Source: Aquidulcibacter sp. (lineage in GTDB: Bacteria > Pseudomonadota > Alphaproteobacteria > Caulobacterales > Aquidulcibacteraceae). From it: DNA of 58,905 nt. How positions within the stretch are numbered: position 1 is the first letter of the stretch; each line of letters starts with the position of its first letter. The notes under the pieces are model-generated. The model ran no database searches. It was given only the letters and a program-made list of their open reading frames with translations, and was not told where the DNA came from. The stretch spans positions 1 to 58,905 of the forward strand of contig JAPZTJ010000010.1 of the NCBI GenBank assembly GCA_027532555.1. The letters are read 5' to 3'. Shown in pieces: positions 8,924-18,012 of the stretch. Both the position numbers and the translations under genes were made by a program.

Positions 8924-9841
8924 GTGCCAATGTCTTCCATGGAACCGACAAACCTGCGCCGTCTTGGCAAAAGCGACTTGATGATTACGAGCCTCGGCTG
9001 GGGCATGTGGCGTTTTGCTGGCATTGAGGTGAAAGCAGCGCAGAAACTGGTGGAATCAGTTTTTGAAGCTGGCATCAATTTCTTCGACACAGCCGATATT
9101 TATGGCTTTCAAAACCCACAAGTTGGCTTTGGCGATGCCGAGGCCTTACTGGGCGAAGTGTTCAAGCAAGCACCAAGTCTGCGTGCCAAGATGGTCTTGG
9201 CCAGCAAGGGCGGCATCATTCCGCCAACGCCTTACAATTCCAGCTATGATTATCTGGTCAATGCCTGCGAAGCATCGCTGCGCCGCCTCAACACCGACGT
9301 ATTGGACCTTTGGCAGATCCATCGCCCTGACCTTTTGACTCATCCCGCAGAAATTGCGCGTGCGGTCGATCATTTGATCCAAGCGGGCAAGATTCGCACC
9401 TTCGGGATATCCAACTACACCGTGGCACAAGCGCGCGCGCTATCTGCCCACCTCAACACCGACATTGTCTCTTTCCAGCCAGAGTTTTCGCCGCTCGCGC
9501 TCGACGCCATGACGGATGGGACCTTGGACCTGGCGATGGAGATCGGTGCCTCTGTTTTGGCTTGGTCGCCTTTGGGTGGTGGTCGCTTGGCAAAAGATGG
9601 CGACGATACCCGCACGAAGGCGGTGATCGCAGCATTAGATAAGGTCGCTGCAACACATGGTGTCTCGCGCACATCAATTGCCTATGCGTGGGTCGCGTCG
9701 CATCCAAGCCAGCCAATCGCTTTGGTGGGCACACAAAATCCGCAACGCATTTTGGAAACCCGCGAAGTGTCCAAGATCCAGTTGAGCCCTGATGAATGGT
9801 ATCAAATTCTGGTGGCATCGCGCGGCGCGCCCATGCCCTAA
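8924..9841 (+). CDS. Aldo/keto reductase family oxidoreductase
   Basis: This 305-residue TIM-barrel NADPH-dependent reductase has LGWGMWRF near the N terminus, INFFDTADIYG (catalytic Asp and Tyr), KMVLASKGG (catalytic Lys), DLWQIHRPD (catalytic His), FGISNYT and AWSPLGGGRLA. This set is closest to the YdhF-type oxidoreductases. The start could be GTG 8924, ATG 8930 or ATG 8939. All three lie within 15 bases, and the A-rich AGAAAGAAAA upstream is the only ribosome-site candidate. It is divergent from the GDPD gene. The physiological substrate is unknown. Confidence 0.9.
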   Translation: MPMSSMEPTNLRRLGKSDLMITSLGWGMWRFAGIEVKAAQKLVESVFEAGINFFDTADIYGFQNPQVGFGDAEALLGEVFKQAPSLRAKMVLASKGGIIPPTPYNSSYDYLVNACEASLRRLNTDVLDLWQIHRPDLLTHPAEIARAVDHLIQAGKIRTFGISNYTVAQARALSAHLNTDIVSFQPEFSPLALDAMTDGTLDLAMEIGASVLAWSPLGGGRLAKDGDDTRTKAVIAALDKVAATHGVSRTSIAYAWVASHPSQPIALVGTQNPQRILETREVSKIQLSPDEWYQILVASRGAPMP

Positions 9842-9865
9842 GGGCGGCTAGCTTCGTAATAGCCC

Positions 9866-10690
9866 CTAGAAACCGACTGCGGCTGTGCCCTTTATCTTTG
9901 GCAGTTTGAGGGCCAGCATCAAATCGCGCAGCTCTTGTCGGGCAGCGACGTGGCTTAAGGTGAAAGAAGCTGAAGCCCCTTCATCGGTTAGATCCAGCAG
10001 GGTAAGGCCTGCCGTGAACATTTCGCGATAAATCACGCGCTCAGACAGGCCGGGCGCGACGCGAAAGCCGATGCGCTGGGCCAATGCGGCTAAGGCATCG
10101 CCGACACGGCGCTTATTCTTGGCATCGAGTGGCGAAAGGCGGTTGCGCATCAACACCCAATCTATCGGTTTACCTTTGGCCGCCGCCTTCAGCTTGCGTG
10201 CTTCCCAAACCATTTCTGCATAGACACTGGGCTTTCCAACATCGCCTGTCACTGGATCAATTTCTGCCAAAAGGTCGAAGTCGATAAAGCTGTCGTTTAA
10301 TGGGGTAACCAATGTATCGGCACAGGCGTGCGCGGCGCGCGATGCGGGCGTATCCGCACCTGGGGCATCGATGATCACAATATCGTGGCTGTCCCGCATT
10401 TGGGAAATCAGCGCTTGTGTCGCAGCCGTTTCCTCAGCCTCTGCCTCAACCCGACGCTCGGCGGCCGGTTTACCCAAGAAAAAGAAATCTGGCATGGGTA
10501 AGTCTGCGTCGTTAGAATTGGACCAACGTGCCCGATTTTCAAAATATCGCTCAAAGGTACGCTGACGCCGATCAAGATCCAAAGCCGCCACTTTCAGCCC
10601 AGAAATTGCGCAAGCAACGGCGATGTGCACCGACAAGGTCGATTTACCAGCGCCACCCTTTTCATTTCCCACGACAATGACGTGACCCAA
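9866..10690 (-). CDS. mipZ: MipZ, ParA-type division-plane positioning ATPase
   Basis: This 274-residue ATPase has a deviant Walker A KGGAGKST at residues 11-18, the Walker B region IVIIDAPG, and the MipZ-typical insert around ERYFENRARW and MPDFFFLGKP. Known MipZ binds ParB at the poles, forms a bipolar gradient on DNA and inhibits FtsZ polymerisation, placing the division septum at midcell. It is restricted to alphaproteobacteria, which supports the taxonomic call. The start is TTG at 10690, preceded by GGAGGG with 7-nt spacing. The exported Pro/Ala-rich gene lies upstream on the same strand. Confidence 0.93.
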   Translation of the reverse strand: MGHVIVVGNEKGGAGKSTLSVHIAVACAISGLKVAALDLDRRQRTFERYFENRARWSNSNDADLPMPDFFFLGKPAAERRVEAEAEETAATQALISQMRDSHDIVIIDAPGADTPASRAAHACADTLVTPLNDSFIDFDLLAEIDPVTGDVGKPSVYAEMVWEARKLKAAAKGKPIDWVLMRNRLSPLDAKNKRRVGDALAALAQRIGFRVAPGLSERVIYREMFTAGLTLLDLTDEGASASFTLSHVAARQELRDLMLALKLPKIKGTAAVGF

Positions 10691-10812
10691 GATCGCACCC
10701 TCCGTGCCTTCTTGCCCAATTGCTTAGGGCCAAGACCTGAAGGTTGTTTTCGTCAGTTTCGCCTGTCTTGCCAATTGGCAAGCGCAGCAGCCATGTGCCC
10801 CAAAATTACAGA

Positions 10813-11739
10813 CTATTTTGAAGGCCGCTTCGACCGCTTGCCGGCGACTTGCTGCGCCGGGGGCTTGGGGGCCATTTCTTCTTCCTCAACCCAGTCCGTT
10901 GGCGGCGGCAAGCGCTGTCCGATCGCTTCAGGGCCTTGCTGGATAGTACTGCCAGTTATGAGGGCGGTCGGTCGGGACTGCGTTTCAGGACGGCCAGAAG
11001 CACCTGGCCAAATCGGTCTGGGACGAAATGGCCGATTGGCGGAATCTTGCTCTGGCATAGACACACGTGTCGGCGCTGTCTCGGTATCAGTTGGCGGCTC
11101 AGCCAAAGTAGCTAAGCGCTTTGATAATTCGCGTAATTCACTCTCAGCGGGATTGACCCACTCAGGGTCTTTTGCAGACGCGCGGCTGAGGTCAGAGGAG
11201 ACCCGCGCTAACACCTGTTCAATCGGCTCATCCTTGGTGCCACGATCCACCCAAGGCAAAGCATCGGCCAAAGCTTCTGGAATGTCTTGCACAACCGATT
11301 TTTTGGTGTCGCGCCAAATACGTTTGAACGGACCGGGCGGCTTAGCTGCTTTTGCCTTTCCTGCGGGCTGGCTTGCAACGCGAAGGACAGCTGCCTCGAC
11401 TGGGGCAGGCTTCGGGGTTTCGGCAGGCAAGGCAATTGCCACAGGGGCCATCGAAACAACAGCAGGCTTTGGCAACGGCGTAGGCGGCTTACCGCGGAAC
11501 ATTACAATCGGCAGAACCTGGCCAGTGCTGCTAGCCGTTTGGACTTCTGGTTTCATCGGTTCGGCACGAATAGCAGGCACGGCCGCAGGCTTTGCAGATG
11601 GGAGAAACGGAACATAAGGGCTGGTCGCAAAGGCACCTGCAGACTGCGCCATGGCGCTTGTGCTAAGGCATAGCGCACCCAGTGCCCCCCAAAGTCGGGC
11701 GGCAGAAGATGATATAAAGGCTCGGCTTAACTGGTTCAT
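10813..11739 (-). CDS. Exported Pro/Ala-rich protein of unknown function
   Basis: The protein has about 308 residues from the ATG at 11739, which gives a clean signal peptide (hydrophobic LWGALGALCLSTSAMAQ, cleavage likely after AMA). The longer frame to 11802 adds an unlikely N-terminal tail. The mature part is low-complexity and rich in Pro, Ala and Lys, with a basic patch (FKRIWRDTKKS) near the middle and a basic C terminus. No domain is recognised. It is directly upstream of mipZ on the same strand and divergent from panC. An envelope or periplasmic role is inferred only from the signal peptide. Confidence 0.65.
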   Translation of the reverse strand: MNQLSRAFISSSAARLWGALGALCLSTSAMAQSAGAFATSPYVPFLPSAKPAAVPAIRAEPMKPEVQTASSTGQVLPIVMFRGKPPTPLPKPAVVSMAPVAIALPAETPKPAPVEAAVLRVASQPAGKAKAAKPPGPFKRIWRDTKKSVVQDIPEALADALPWVDRGTKDEPIEQVLARVSSDLSRASAKDPEWVNPAESELRELSKRLATLAEPPTDTETAPTRVSMPEQDSANRPFRPRPIWPGASGRPETQSRPTALITGSTIQQGPEAIGQRLPPPTDWVEEEEMAPKPPAQQVAGKRSKRPSK

Positions 11740-11848
11740 GTCAAAAACCCTAGCGCGACGTGGTAAAGAGGGGTTTAAGGCGGCGTCATTTTGGTCCTGC
11801 ACCCAAAAGACCAGAAATCTGCGTTAAGTCGTTGTTTTGGAGAGTGTC

Positions 11849-12697
11849 ATGTCGTCCTTATCGATTGTGCGTACCAGAGCAGACTTGCGCACTTTGGTCT
11901 CCAACTGGCGGCGCGACGGTAAAAAGATCGCGCTAGTCCCTACGATGGGTGCGCTGCACGCCGGGCACTTGGCCTTGATTGAGCAGGCAAAGGCATCTGC
12001 GGACGTCGTGATCGCGTCAATCTTCGTGAATCCGACCCAATTCGCGCCTCATGAGGATTTGGCGCGCTATCCTCGACAAGAAGCCGCTGACATCGAGAGC
12101 CTCAAAGCCATCGGCTGTGACGCGCTATATGCTCCACATGTCGCAGAGCTTTATCCAGAAGGCTTTCAAACCCGCATCGTTCCAGGTGCGGTTGCAGCCC
12201 GGCTTGAAGGCGCGTTTCGCCCGCATTTTTTCGGCGGAGTCGCAACTGTGGTGGCAAAACTATTCTTGCAAGTCGATCCTGACATCGCGATCTTTGGCGA
12301 GAAAGATTGGCAGCAATTACAAGTCATCTGCACCATGGTGCGTGACTTGGATTTGACGGTCGAGATCGCGCCAGCGCCAACCCATCGCGAAGCCGATGGC
12401 CTCGCGCTTTCGTCGCGCAATGCGTATTTGTCTGCGGCTGAACGTGAGATCGCACCAAATCTAAAGCAAGCGCTCGACCAAATTGCTAATGCACTCATCC
12501 AAGCTCCTGAAACCCTACCGGGCGTGCTGGAGCAAACCAAGGCGGACCTCGTTGCTGCTGGTTTTGGACCCATCGACTATCTGGAAGTGTGTCACAGCCA
12601 GACCCTAGAGCCTTGGCACCCCGGTGACCCTGCCCGCATTTTAGTTGCGGCGTGGCTTGGCAAGACCCGTTTGATTGATAATCGCGGCCTAGATTGA
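11849..12697 (+). CDS. panC: Pantothenate synthetase
   Basis: This 282-residue class-I tRNA-synthetase-like enzyme joins pantoate and beta-alanine with ATP, the last step of pantothenate (coenzyme A precursor) synthesis. Visible motifs are VPTMGALHAGHLALI (HxGH at 37-40), SIFVNPTQF, IFGEKDWQQL and LALSSRNAYL. The ATG at 11849 is preceded by GGAGAG with 5-nt spacing; the upstream TTG at 11837 is less likely. panB is not nearby. It is convergent with the DUF1489 gene, with only two bases between them. Confidence 0.96.
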   Translation: MSSLSIVRTRADLRTLVSNWRRDGKKIALVPTMGALHAGHLALIEQAKASADVVIASIFVNPTQFAPHEDLARYPRQEAADIESLKAIGCDALYAPHVAELYPEGFQTRIVPGAVAARLEGAFRPHFFGGVATVVAKLFLQVDPDIAIFGEKDWQQLQVICTMVRDLDLTVEIAPAPTHREADGLALSSRNAYLSAAEREIAPNLKQALDQIANALIQAPETLPGVLEQTKADLVAAGFGPIDYLEVCHSQTLEPWHPGDPARILVAAWLGKTRLIDNRGLD

Positions 12698-12699
12698 GT

Positions 12700-13134
12700 T
12701 TACCACGCCCCAATATCCAATAATTCCTTGCGGAGGGGTTCGGGTAAGTCCTCGCCACCCGAAACATGGGTCAAGTCGGCGGGCGCATCCTTTGGCGCTA
12801 GATACCGCCATCCTTGAAAGGCTGCCCGACGCTGGGGGGCGGTTTGCACATGAAAATGCTTGAGGACGATTTCGCAGCGCGAGCGTCCATCCACATCATC
12901 GAGAGTGATGATATCCTCTATCTCTTGGCGGACCAGGATTTGGCCCTTTATAACCCAATAGAGTGAGCCGCCTTTTAGAACCTCATCGCGCCGCTTTGGC
13001 GACATGCGTGTATCGCAGACTGGGCGTGGATCAAGACCAAGGCTTAAGCGGGTGAAAGCCTGATGATCATGCCAATCTAGCAAATCTTGAATAGACTGCG
13101 CACCGACGCAAAGTTTGATGATGTGAAGGGCCAT
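12700..13134 (-). CDS. DUF1489 family protein
   Basis: This 144-residue protein starts MALHIIKLCVGAQSIQDL, the characteristic N terminus of the alphaproteobacterial DUF1489 family. It ends with the family pattern FQGWRYLAPKDAPADL. Length is normal. The function is unknown and there is no membrane segment or signal. It follows the sterol-desaturase gene by 45 bp on the same strand and may be the last gene of the mccA-led run. Confidence 0.85.
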   Translation of the reverse strand: MALHIIKLCVGAQSIQDLLDWHDHQAFTRLSLGLDPRPVCDTRMSPKRRDEVLKGGSLYWVIKGQILVRQEIEDIITLDDVDGRSRCEIVLKHFHVQTAPQRRAAFQGWRYLAPKDAPADLTHVSGGEDLPEPLRKELLDIGAW

Positions 13135-13179
13135 GGAGCAGGAACTATACCAAATTACACGAACGAACAGGGTCTGCGA

Positions 13180-14073
13180 TCAGTGCAATTCTTGCTGTTG
13201 TTTAGCGCGCCAAGCCGCCTTCAGGCTGGCACTGGTTGGGCGTGATCCATCCGGGCTCCAGCCCGGCGGTCCAAAGGCGAAATTGAGCCGCTCCCGCCAA
13301 GTTTTGGCCTGCCCTACGTCGCGCACCATACCGATCCACTCATGAAACGCGATCCGGAACGGATTGAAGGTATGGATGTTCGAAACTACGCCATAAATGG
13401 GCTTATCTTCTTTTGTTTCTTCAACAAATGTCCCAAACATCCGGTCCCAAATGATCAAGACGCCAGCATAATTGGAGTCAAGATAACGCGGATTGGTGGC
13501 GTGATGGACCCGGTGATGGCTCGGTGTATTCAAAACCCATTCTAGTGGTCCCATACGATCAATCGCCTCAGTGTGAATCCAGAACTGATAAACAAGGCTT
13601 AGCCCTGAGAAGAAAGCAATCATCAAGGGCGGAAAGCCGATCCAAGCCATCGGCAGCCAAAAGATAAAGGTGCCACCAATCGACCCTGTCCAAGTCTGCC
13701 GTAAGGCAGTCGACAAATTGTAATGTTGAGACGTGTGATGGACCACATGGCTTGCCCAAAACCAACGCCGTTCATGGCTTATCCGATGAAACCAGTAGTA
13801 GGAAAGGTCTTCTAAAAAAAAGCAAACAACAAAGGCCCAAGCAGCATAACCAATGTCGAACAAGCGAAACTGATGCACATAAGCAATCAGAGCAACCGCC
13901 AGACCCCCGGTCAGTAATTTGGCGACGGTGTTGCCAAAGCCCATAGTCATGCTGGCCGCGGCATCCTTGGCTTCATACGTCACATCGCCGACGTGACGGG
14001 CGCGCAGCATTTCTGCGACAACAAAAACGCCAAACAATGGAATCGCCCAAGTAACCGGATCAGGTAGGTTCAT
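13180..14073 (-). CDS. Sterol desaturase / fatty-acid hydroxylase family membrane protein
   Basis: This 297-residue integral membrane protein has three histidine clusters for a di-iron centre: WFHRISHERRWFWASHVVHH in the first half and HHRVHHATN in the second, plus the intervening membrane helices. The family hydroxylates or desaturates lipids such as sterols, carotenoids or fatty acids using O2. The substrate is not evident. The start overlaps the stop of the upstream 135-residue gene by 4 bp, indicating coupled translation. Confidence 0.88.
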   Translation of the reverse strand: MNLPDPVTWAIPLFGVFVVAEMLRARHVGDVTYEAKDAAASMTMGFGNTVAKLLTGGLAVALIAYVHQFRLFDIGYAAWAFVVCFFLEDLSYYWFHRISHERRWFWASHVVHHTSQHYNLSTALRQTWTGSIGGTFIFWLPMAWIGFPPLMIAFFSGLSLVYQFWIHTEAIDRMGPLEWVLNTPSHHRVHHATNPRYLDSNYAGVLIIWDRMFGTFVEETKEDKPIYGVVSNIHTFNPFRIAFHEWIGMVRDVGQAKTWRERLNFAFGPPGWSPDGSRPTSASLKAAWRAKQQQELH

Positions 14074-14477
14074 ACGGGTGGACCTCTTCCTAGATTAGCT
14101 AACGCTTGCCGCACTTCATCGGCATTTGCCTTAATATACACGGGCTCAAAGCCAAAATCAGGAAAAGAGATATGCAGACGATCTTCTGCGATTACCATGA
14201 TTTTCGCCTGATCTAGACTGCGAACTAAGAGCTTATCCCCTAAAATCGTAACAACATAGCCTGATTTGTCAGCGCTATAGGCCACAGCGGCCTTTTGGTT
14301 GTGTGAAATTAGCGCCTCAAACTCTGACTGAAGACCAGAGTATGCCTGAACAGCCTTTACCACTTCGACTTTATCTTTGAACCTTCGATCAACGCTCAGT
14401 CCAAGCCGGAACCCAACAAAGGCCAATAGCGCCGTGCCAGCAGCGGCCATCAGGACGGTGAGTAAGGCCGCGTTCAC
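14070..14477 (-). CDS. Small membrane-anchored hypothetical protein
   Basis: The protein has 135 residues. The first 25 form one membrane helix (LLTVLMAAAGTALLAFVGF); the rest is a soluble alpha/beta domain with no family I recognise. It is wedged between mccA and the sterol-desaturase gene with 4-bp overlaps on both sides. All three are therefore translationally coupled, and a role with the hydroxylase is plausible but only inferred. Confidence 0.7.
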   Translation of the reverse strand: MNAALLTVLMAAAGTALLAFVGFRLGLSVDRRFKDKVEVVKAVQAYSGLQSEFEALISHNQKAAVAYSADKSGYVVTILGDKLLVRSLDQAKIMVIAEDRLHISFPDFGFEPVYIKANADEVRQALANLGRGPPV

Positions 14478-16501
14478 GCCACAACCTCTTGTGAGACAAG
14501 GCGGATCAAGACGTCGGCCGCTTTGACTTGCCGACCCTCTTGAACATAGGTTTCAGCAATCACGCCGTCGCGGCTTGCAGTCAAGGCATGCTCCATCTTC
14601 ATCGCTTCCAGCACGACCAAGACCTGGCCTTTTGTGACTTTCTGTCCGGCTTCAGCTTGAACCATCGCGATTTTGCCAGGTAGTGGGGCCTTAATCTCGT
14701 CGCTGGCTTCTAAGCTGTCCGCGCTCGCGTCCGCAGATGGGAATGGATAGCGCCATACCTCGCCGCGCTCGGCCAAACTGGCACCGGAATCATCCACGAA
14801 TAAGGTAGCGGCAATATCCCCTCGCCCATCGCCTTGATTGCCCCTGCTCTCAGCAATCAAAATCGTCCAATCGCGGGGCTCGCCATAAGCATGGATCAGG
14901 CGGCGCGGCACGACCGCGTGATCGCCGCCAAAGCCTGCACTGACCTGCACCTCATCGCTATGAAGTTCCACTCTCACGCGCCGCTCATCAAGGGTGAACC
15001 CAACCGACAAATGCGCTGGGGCATTAAGACGCCAGCCATCCGGCCTATCAAAAGGCGAAGCATCGTCTGGCATTTCAAGCTCGCGGGCGACTTGCACACC
15101 AATGGCTGCCAGTCCTAAGCGGCGCGCTGCAAGGGCATCTGGCTTAACAAGCTCTCCCGCCTCATCTTCCAACAGCCCCGTATGGACACCACCTTGAGCA
15201 AAGCTGGGCAGAGCACAGAGGCGGGCCAAGTAACCGTTATTGGTGGTGATGCCCGTGATCACGCGGCTTTCTAGGTGGGCCTGCAAACGCGCCAGCGCTT
15301 CGCGACGGTCTGCGCCATGCGCGATCGCCTTTTCGACAAGGGAATCATAGGCGTCAGGGAATGTGTCGCCGACTTCGAAGCCAGAATCGACACGGATCGT
15401 TCCGTCGTTTGGTAAGCCAGCGATGACGCCCGACGATGGTAGGAATCCTTGTGCTGGATCTTCGGCGACAATCCGCGCCTCAATAGCAGCACCGTTCAAC
15501 ATGATCTTGTCTTGGCTGAGGGGAAGAGCCTCCCCCGCAGCGACCCGCAACTGCCACTCGACCAAATCGAGGCCTAGGACTGCCTCGGTCACCGGATGCT
15601 CAACCTGCAAACGGGTGTTCATCTCCAAGAACCAAAAGCCATCCGGTCGCAAGGGGCCGTTGCCGTCTGCAACAAACTCTACCGTGCCGGCATTGGAGTA
15701 ATTCACCGCTTTTGCGATCTTAAGCGCGGCAGCGGTTAAGCTGGCGCGCACATCGTCGGTCATCCCGGGTGCGGGGGCCTCTTCAATCAGCTTTTGCCGG
15801 CGGCGTTGGATGGAGCAGTCGCGCTCAAACAAATGGACAAGGTTGCCGTGCTGATCGCCAAACACTTGCACTTCGATGTGACGTGGACGCAAGACCAAGC
15901 GCTCTAGCATCACGCGGTCATCGCCAAAAGCTGCAGCCGCCTCGCGACGCGCTGACTCGAGGGCTGGCATGAAGGCAGCAGCCTCTTCAACGACGCGAAT
16001 ACCGCGACCGCCGCCACCGGCAACCGCTTTGATCAAGATCGGAAAGCCAATCTTTTCAGCTTCTGCCTGCAGCCTCAACGGGTCTTGGTCCACGTCCCAA
16101 TAGCCAGGCAAAACCGGAGCACCAACCTCAACCGCAATTGCCTTGGCGCGATCTTTCAAGCCCATGTCACGAATAGCTTCTGGGCGCGGCCCAACAAAGA
16201 CGATCCCAGCCGCAGCACAGCTCTCAGCAAACTCTGCATTTTCGGATAAAAAACCGTAGCCTGGATGAATAGCTTCAGCGCCAAAATCCAGGGCGGCCTG
16301 CAAAATGAGATCACCCCGAAGATAGGAGTCCTTTGCAGCAGCAGGGCCCAAACGCACCGCATGATCTGCTTCGCGGACGTGCTTGGAGCACTTATCCGCA
16401 TCGGAATAGACGGCAATGGTCTTCATGCCCAAACGACGCGCCGTGCGGATGACGCGGCAAGCGATTTCGCCCCGATTGGCAATCAACAAAGCTTTGAACA
16501 C
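14474..16501 (-). CDS. mccA: Methylcrotonyl-CoA carboxylase biotin-containing (alpha) subunit
   Basis: This 675-residue protein has a biotin carboxylase at the N terminus (MFKALLIANRGEIACRVIRT; ATP-grasp GGGGRGIRVV; the FLEMNTRLQVEHPVTE active site). A linker domain follows, then a C-terminal biotinyl domain with EAMKMEH near residue 640. With MccB it carboxylates 3-methylcrotonyl-CoA in leucine breakdown. Length and the nearby liuB/liuC homologues favour MCC over propionyl-CoA or geranyl-CoA carboxylase. The start is GTG at 16501 after a G-rich ribosome site. Confidence 0.9.
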   Translation of the reverse strand: MFKALLIANRGEIACRVIRTARRLGMKTIAVYSDADKCSKHVREADHAVRLGPAAAKDSYLRGDLILQAALDFGAEAIHPGYGFLSENAEFAESCAAAGIVFVGPRPEAIRDMGLKDRAKAIAVEVGAPVLPGYWDVDQDPLRLQAEAEKIGFPILIKAVAGGGGRGIRVVEEAAAFMPALESARREAAAAFGDDRVMLERLVLRPRHIEVQVFGDQHGNLVHLFERDCSIQRRRQKLIEEAPAPGMTDDVRASLTAAALKIAKAVNYSNAGTVEFVADGNGPLRPDGFWFLEMNTRLQVEHPVTEAVLGLDLVEWQLRVAAGEALPLSQDKIMLNGAAIEARIVAEDPAQGFLPSSGVIAGLPNDGTIRVDSGFEVGDTFPDAYDSLVEKAIAHGADRREALARLQAHLESRVITGITTNNGYLARLCALPSFAQGGVHTGLLEDEAGELVKPDALAARRLGLAAIGVQVARELEMPDDASPFDRPDGWRLNAPAHLSVGFTLDERRVRVELHSDEVQVSAGFGGDHAVVPRRLIHAYGEPRDWTILIAESRGNQGDGRGDIAATLFVDDSGASLAERGEVWRYPFPSADASADSLEASDEIKAPLPGKIAMVQAEAGQKVTKGQVLVVLEAMKMEHALTASRDGVIAETYVQEGRQVKAADVLIRLVSQEVVA

Positions 16502-16611
16502 GTCTCGCCCCCAGACATTTTGTTGGCCCGTAAAACAAGTATCCCAAACTCACTCTCGGACCGATTGGGTGCATCCTTCGGCCACCCATTAACCTTGGTC
16601 AAGACTTGTGG

Positions 16612-17952
16612 TCAGCCGACCGCTCCCAAGACGATTATGGATGTGAAGAAAAGGCCCAAAGTTATGGGTGCAAATACGAAAACGAAGATTGTCGTTCGCC
16701 AAAAGGCTGAAAACCAGCCAAGCGCATAAGCGCCCTTGAACTGGAAAAAAGTGTGGCAGAGCACGGCTAAGAAGATCCATCCGGAATACTGAGACCAATC
16801 AACCCAATGCGATGTCAAAGCAAGTGCCAGAAACAAAAATGACATAAAAGACACAGAGTAAAGTGCAAAAACGGCGTGGTCGTATAAGGTTACACCGCGC
16901 TTCCAAAACAAAAGCAACCAAATGAATGGAAGACTTATCGGGATTAAGAGGAATGAGAACTTGTAGACAGTATTCTGAAGTTTATACAAAAACAGCTCAG
17001 GATTTTCGAACTTATGTTTGAGTTTTTTGTTGAACGTCGGCCAAGGCGTATCGACTTCAACGTCTTCCTTCAAGAACTTTGCGAAAGCGGCCTGAAAGTC
17101 CTCTCCTTCACTTGTAATATTCTTGGCTTCGCCTTTGGGCGTCTCAGTGGGGCTAGCCTTTACCAAAGCTGTGGCGGCATCCACAGCTGCAACGGCAACC
17201 TTATCACCCGATGCCACCGCAGCCTTGCGTTCGGCCTGCGGTTCGGAAAGTCGTTTTTCCTTGATCTCTCCCGCGATAACATCGGGCGTCGCAGTCGAGG
17301 CCTTGGCTACATCACGTTCAGCGTCGCGGTAATGCACAATCACTGCCTCAAGGGCGGTTGCAGCCGCTTTGACTTCTTCCTGTCCATTTCTAACAATGAC
17401 GGGGTTTTGTTCGGCGATAGGCTTGGCCTTTTCCGCCGCCAGTTGCTCTCGCGCCAACTTTAAGTCCGCACGCGCCTCTTTCAAATCCTCTAAAGCCGTC
17501 GTCATGCGGTCGCTTGAAGCGCTTATCCGGTCTGCGGTCGTTTCGGTATTCTGCTTTACAAAGCCTGGGCCGCCAACAAAGGCGAAGACCAAAAACATGG
17601 CAAAGATCGACCCTAGGAATACAGTCGCGGGCGGCACATAGCGGTTGCGGTGGCCCATAACATAATTGCGCGTCATCGTTCCGGGACGAAAAATCAGCAT
17701 CGGCAAAGAGCGCCATGTCTTGGAATCAACGTGCGTGATCCCATGCACCACCTCTTCCAACACATGCAGGAAGGAGCGGTGAACATGAGCAGTCTGGCCG
17801 CAGGCGTGGCAATAATCGCCTGCTAGCATGGTGCCACAATTTTTACATGCGGTTCCGATCAGGGCGTTGCGGTGCTTTCCGGCACTGCCGGAGGCTGCAT
17901 CAACCGCCAAGGGTCCTGAATTTTCAAGATTAAGTTCCGCCGCACCGTCCAT
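16612..17952 (-). CDS. DUF3667 family zinc-ribbon membrane protein
   Basis: This 446-residue protein has an N-terminal zinc ribbon, CKNCGTMLAGDYCHACGQ (CxxC...CxxC). It is followed by the DUF3667 block ending in RNRYVPPATVFLGSIFAMF, a long charged Ala/Lys/Glu-rich coiled-coil segment (roughly 130-260), and about four membrane helices at the C terminus. The function is unknown. It interrupts the leucine-catabolism genes (between liuC and mccA) on the same strand, though a functional link is not implied. Confidence 0.78.
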   Translation of the reverse strand: MDGAAELNLENSGPLAVDAASGSAGKHRNALIGTACKNCGTMLAGDYCHACGQTAHVHRSFLHVLEEVVHGITHVDSKTWRSLPMLIFRPGTMTRNYVMGHRNRYVPPATVFLGSIFAMFLVFAFVGGPGFVKQNTETTADRISASSDRMTTALEDLKEARADLKLAREQLAAEKAKPIAEQNPVIVRNGQEEVKAAATALEAVIVHYRDAERDVAKASTATPDVIAGEIKEKRLSEPQAERKAAVASGDKVAVAAVDAATALVKASPTETPKGEAKNITSEGEDFQAAFAKFLKEDVEVDTPWPTFNKKLKHKFENPELFLYKLQNTVYKFSFLLIPISLPFIWLLLFWKRGVTLYDHAVFALYSVSFMSFLFLALALTSHWVDWSQYSGWIFLAVLCHTFFQFKGAYALGWFSAFWRTTIFVFVFAPITLGLFFTSIIVLGAVG

Positions 17953-18012
17953 GATCGCCCCTCACCCGCCAGCCTAGCTTTGGCTGTGCGTGCGAAAGCG
18001 GTCAAGACCCTT

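Noticed and set aside
10625-11617. 330-codon plus-strand frame opposite the exported Pro/Ala-rich protein
   Set aside because: The minus-strand frame has a proper signal peptide and fits the neighbours; the plus-strand frame is low-complexity Gly/Ser/Ala with no start site.
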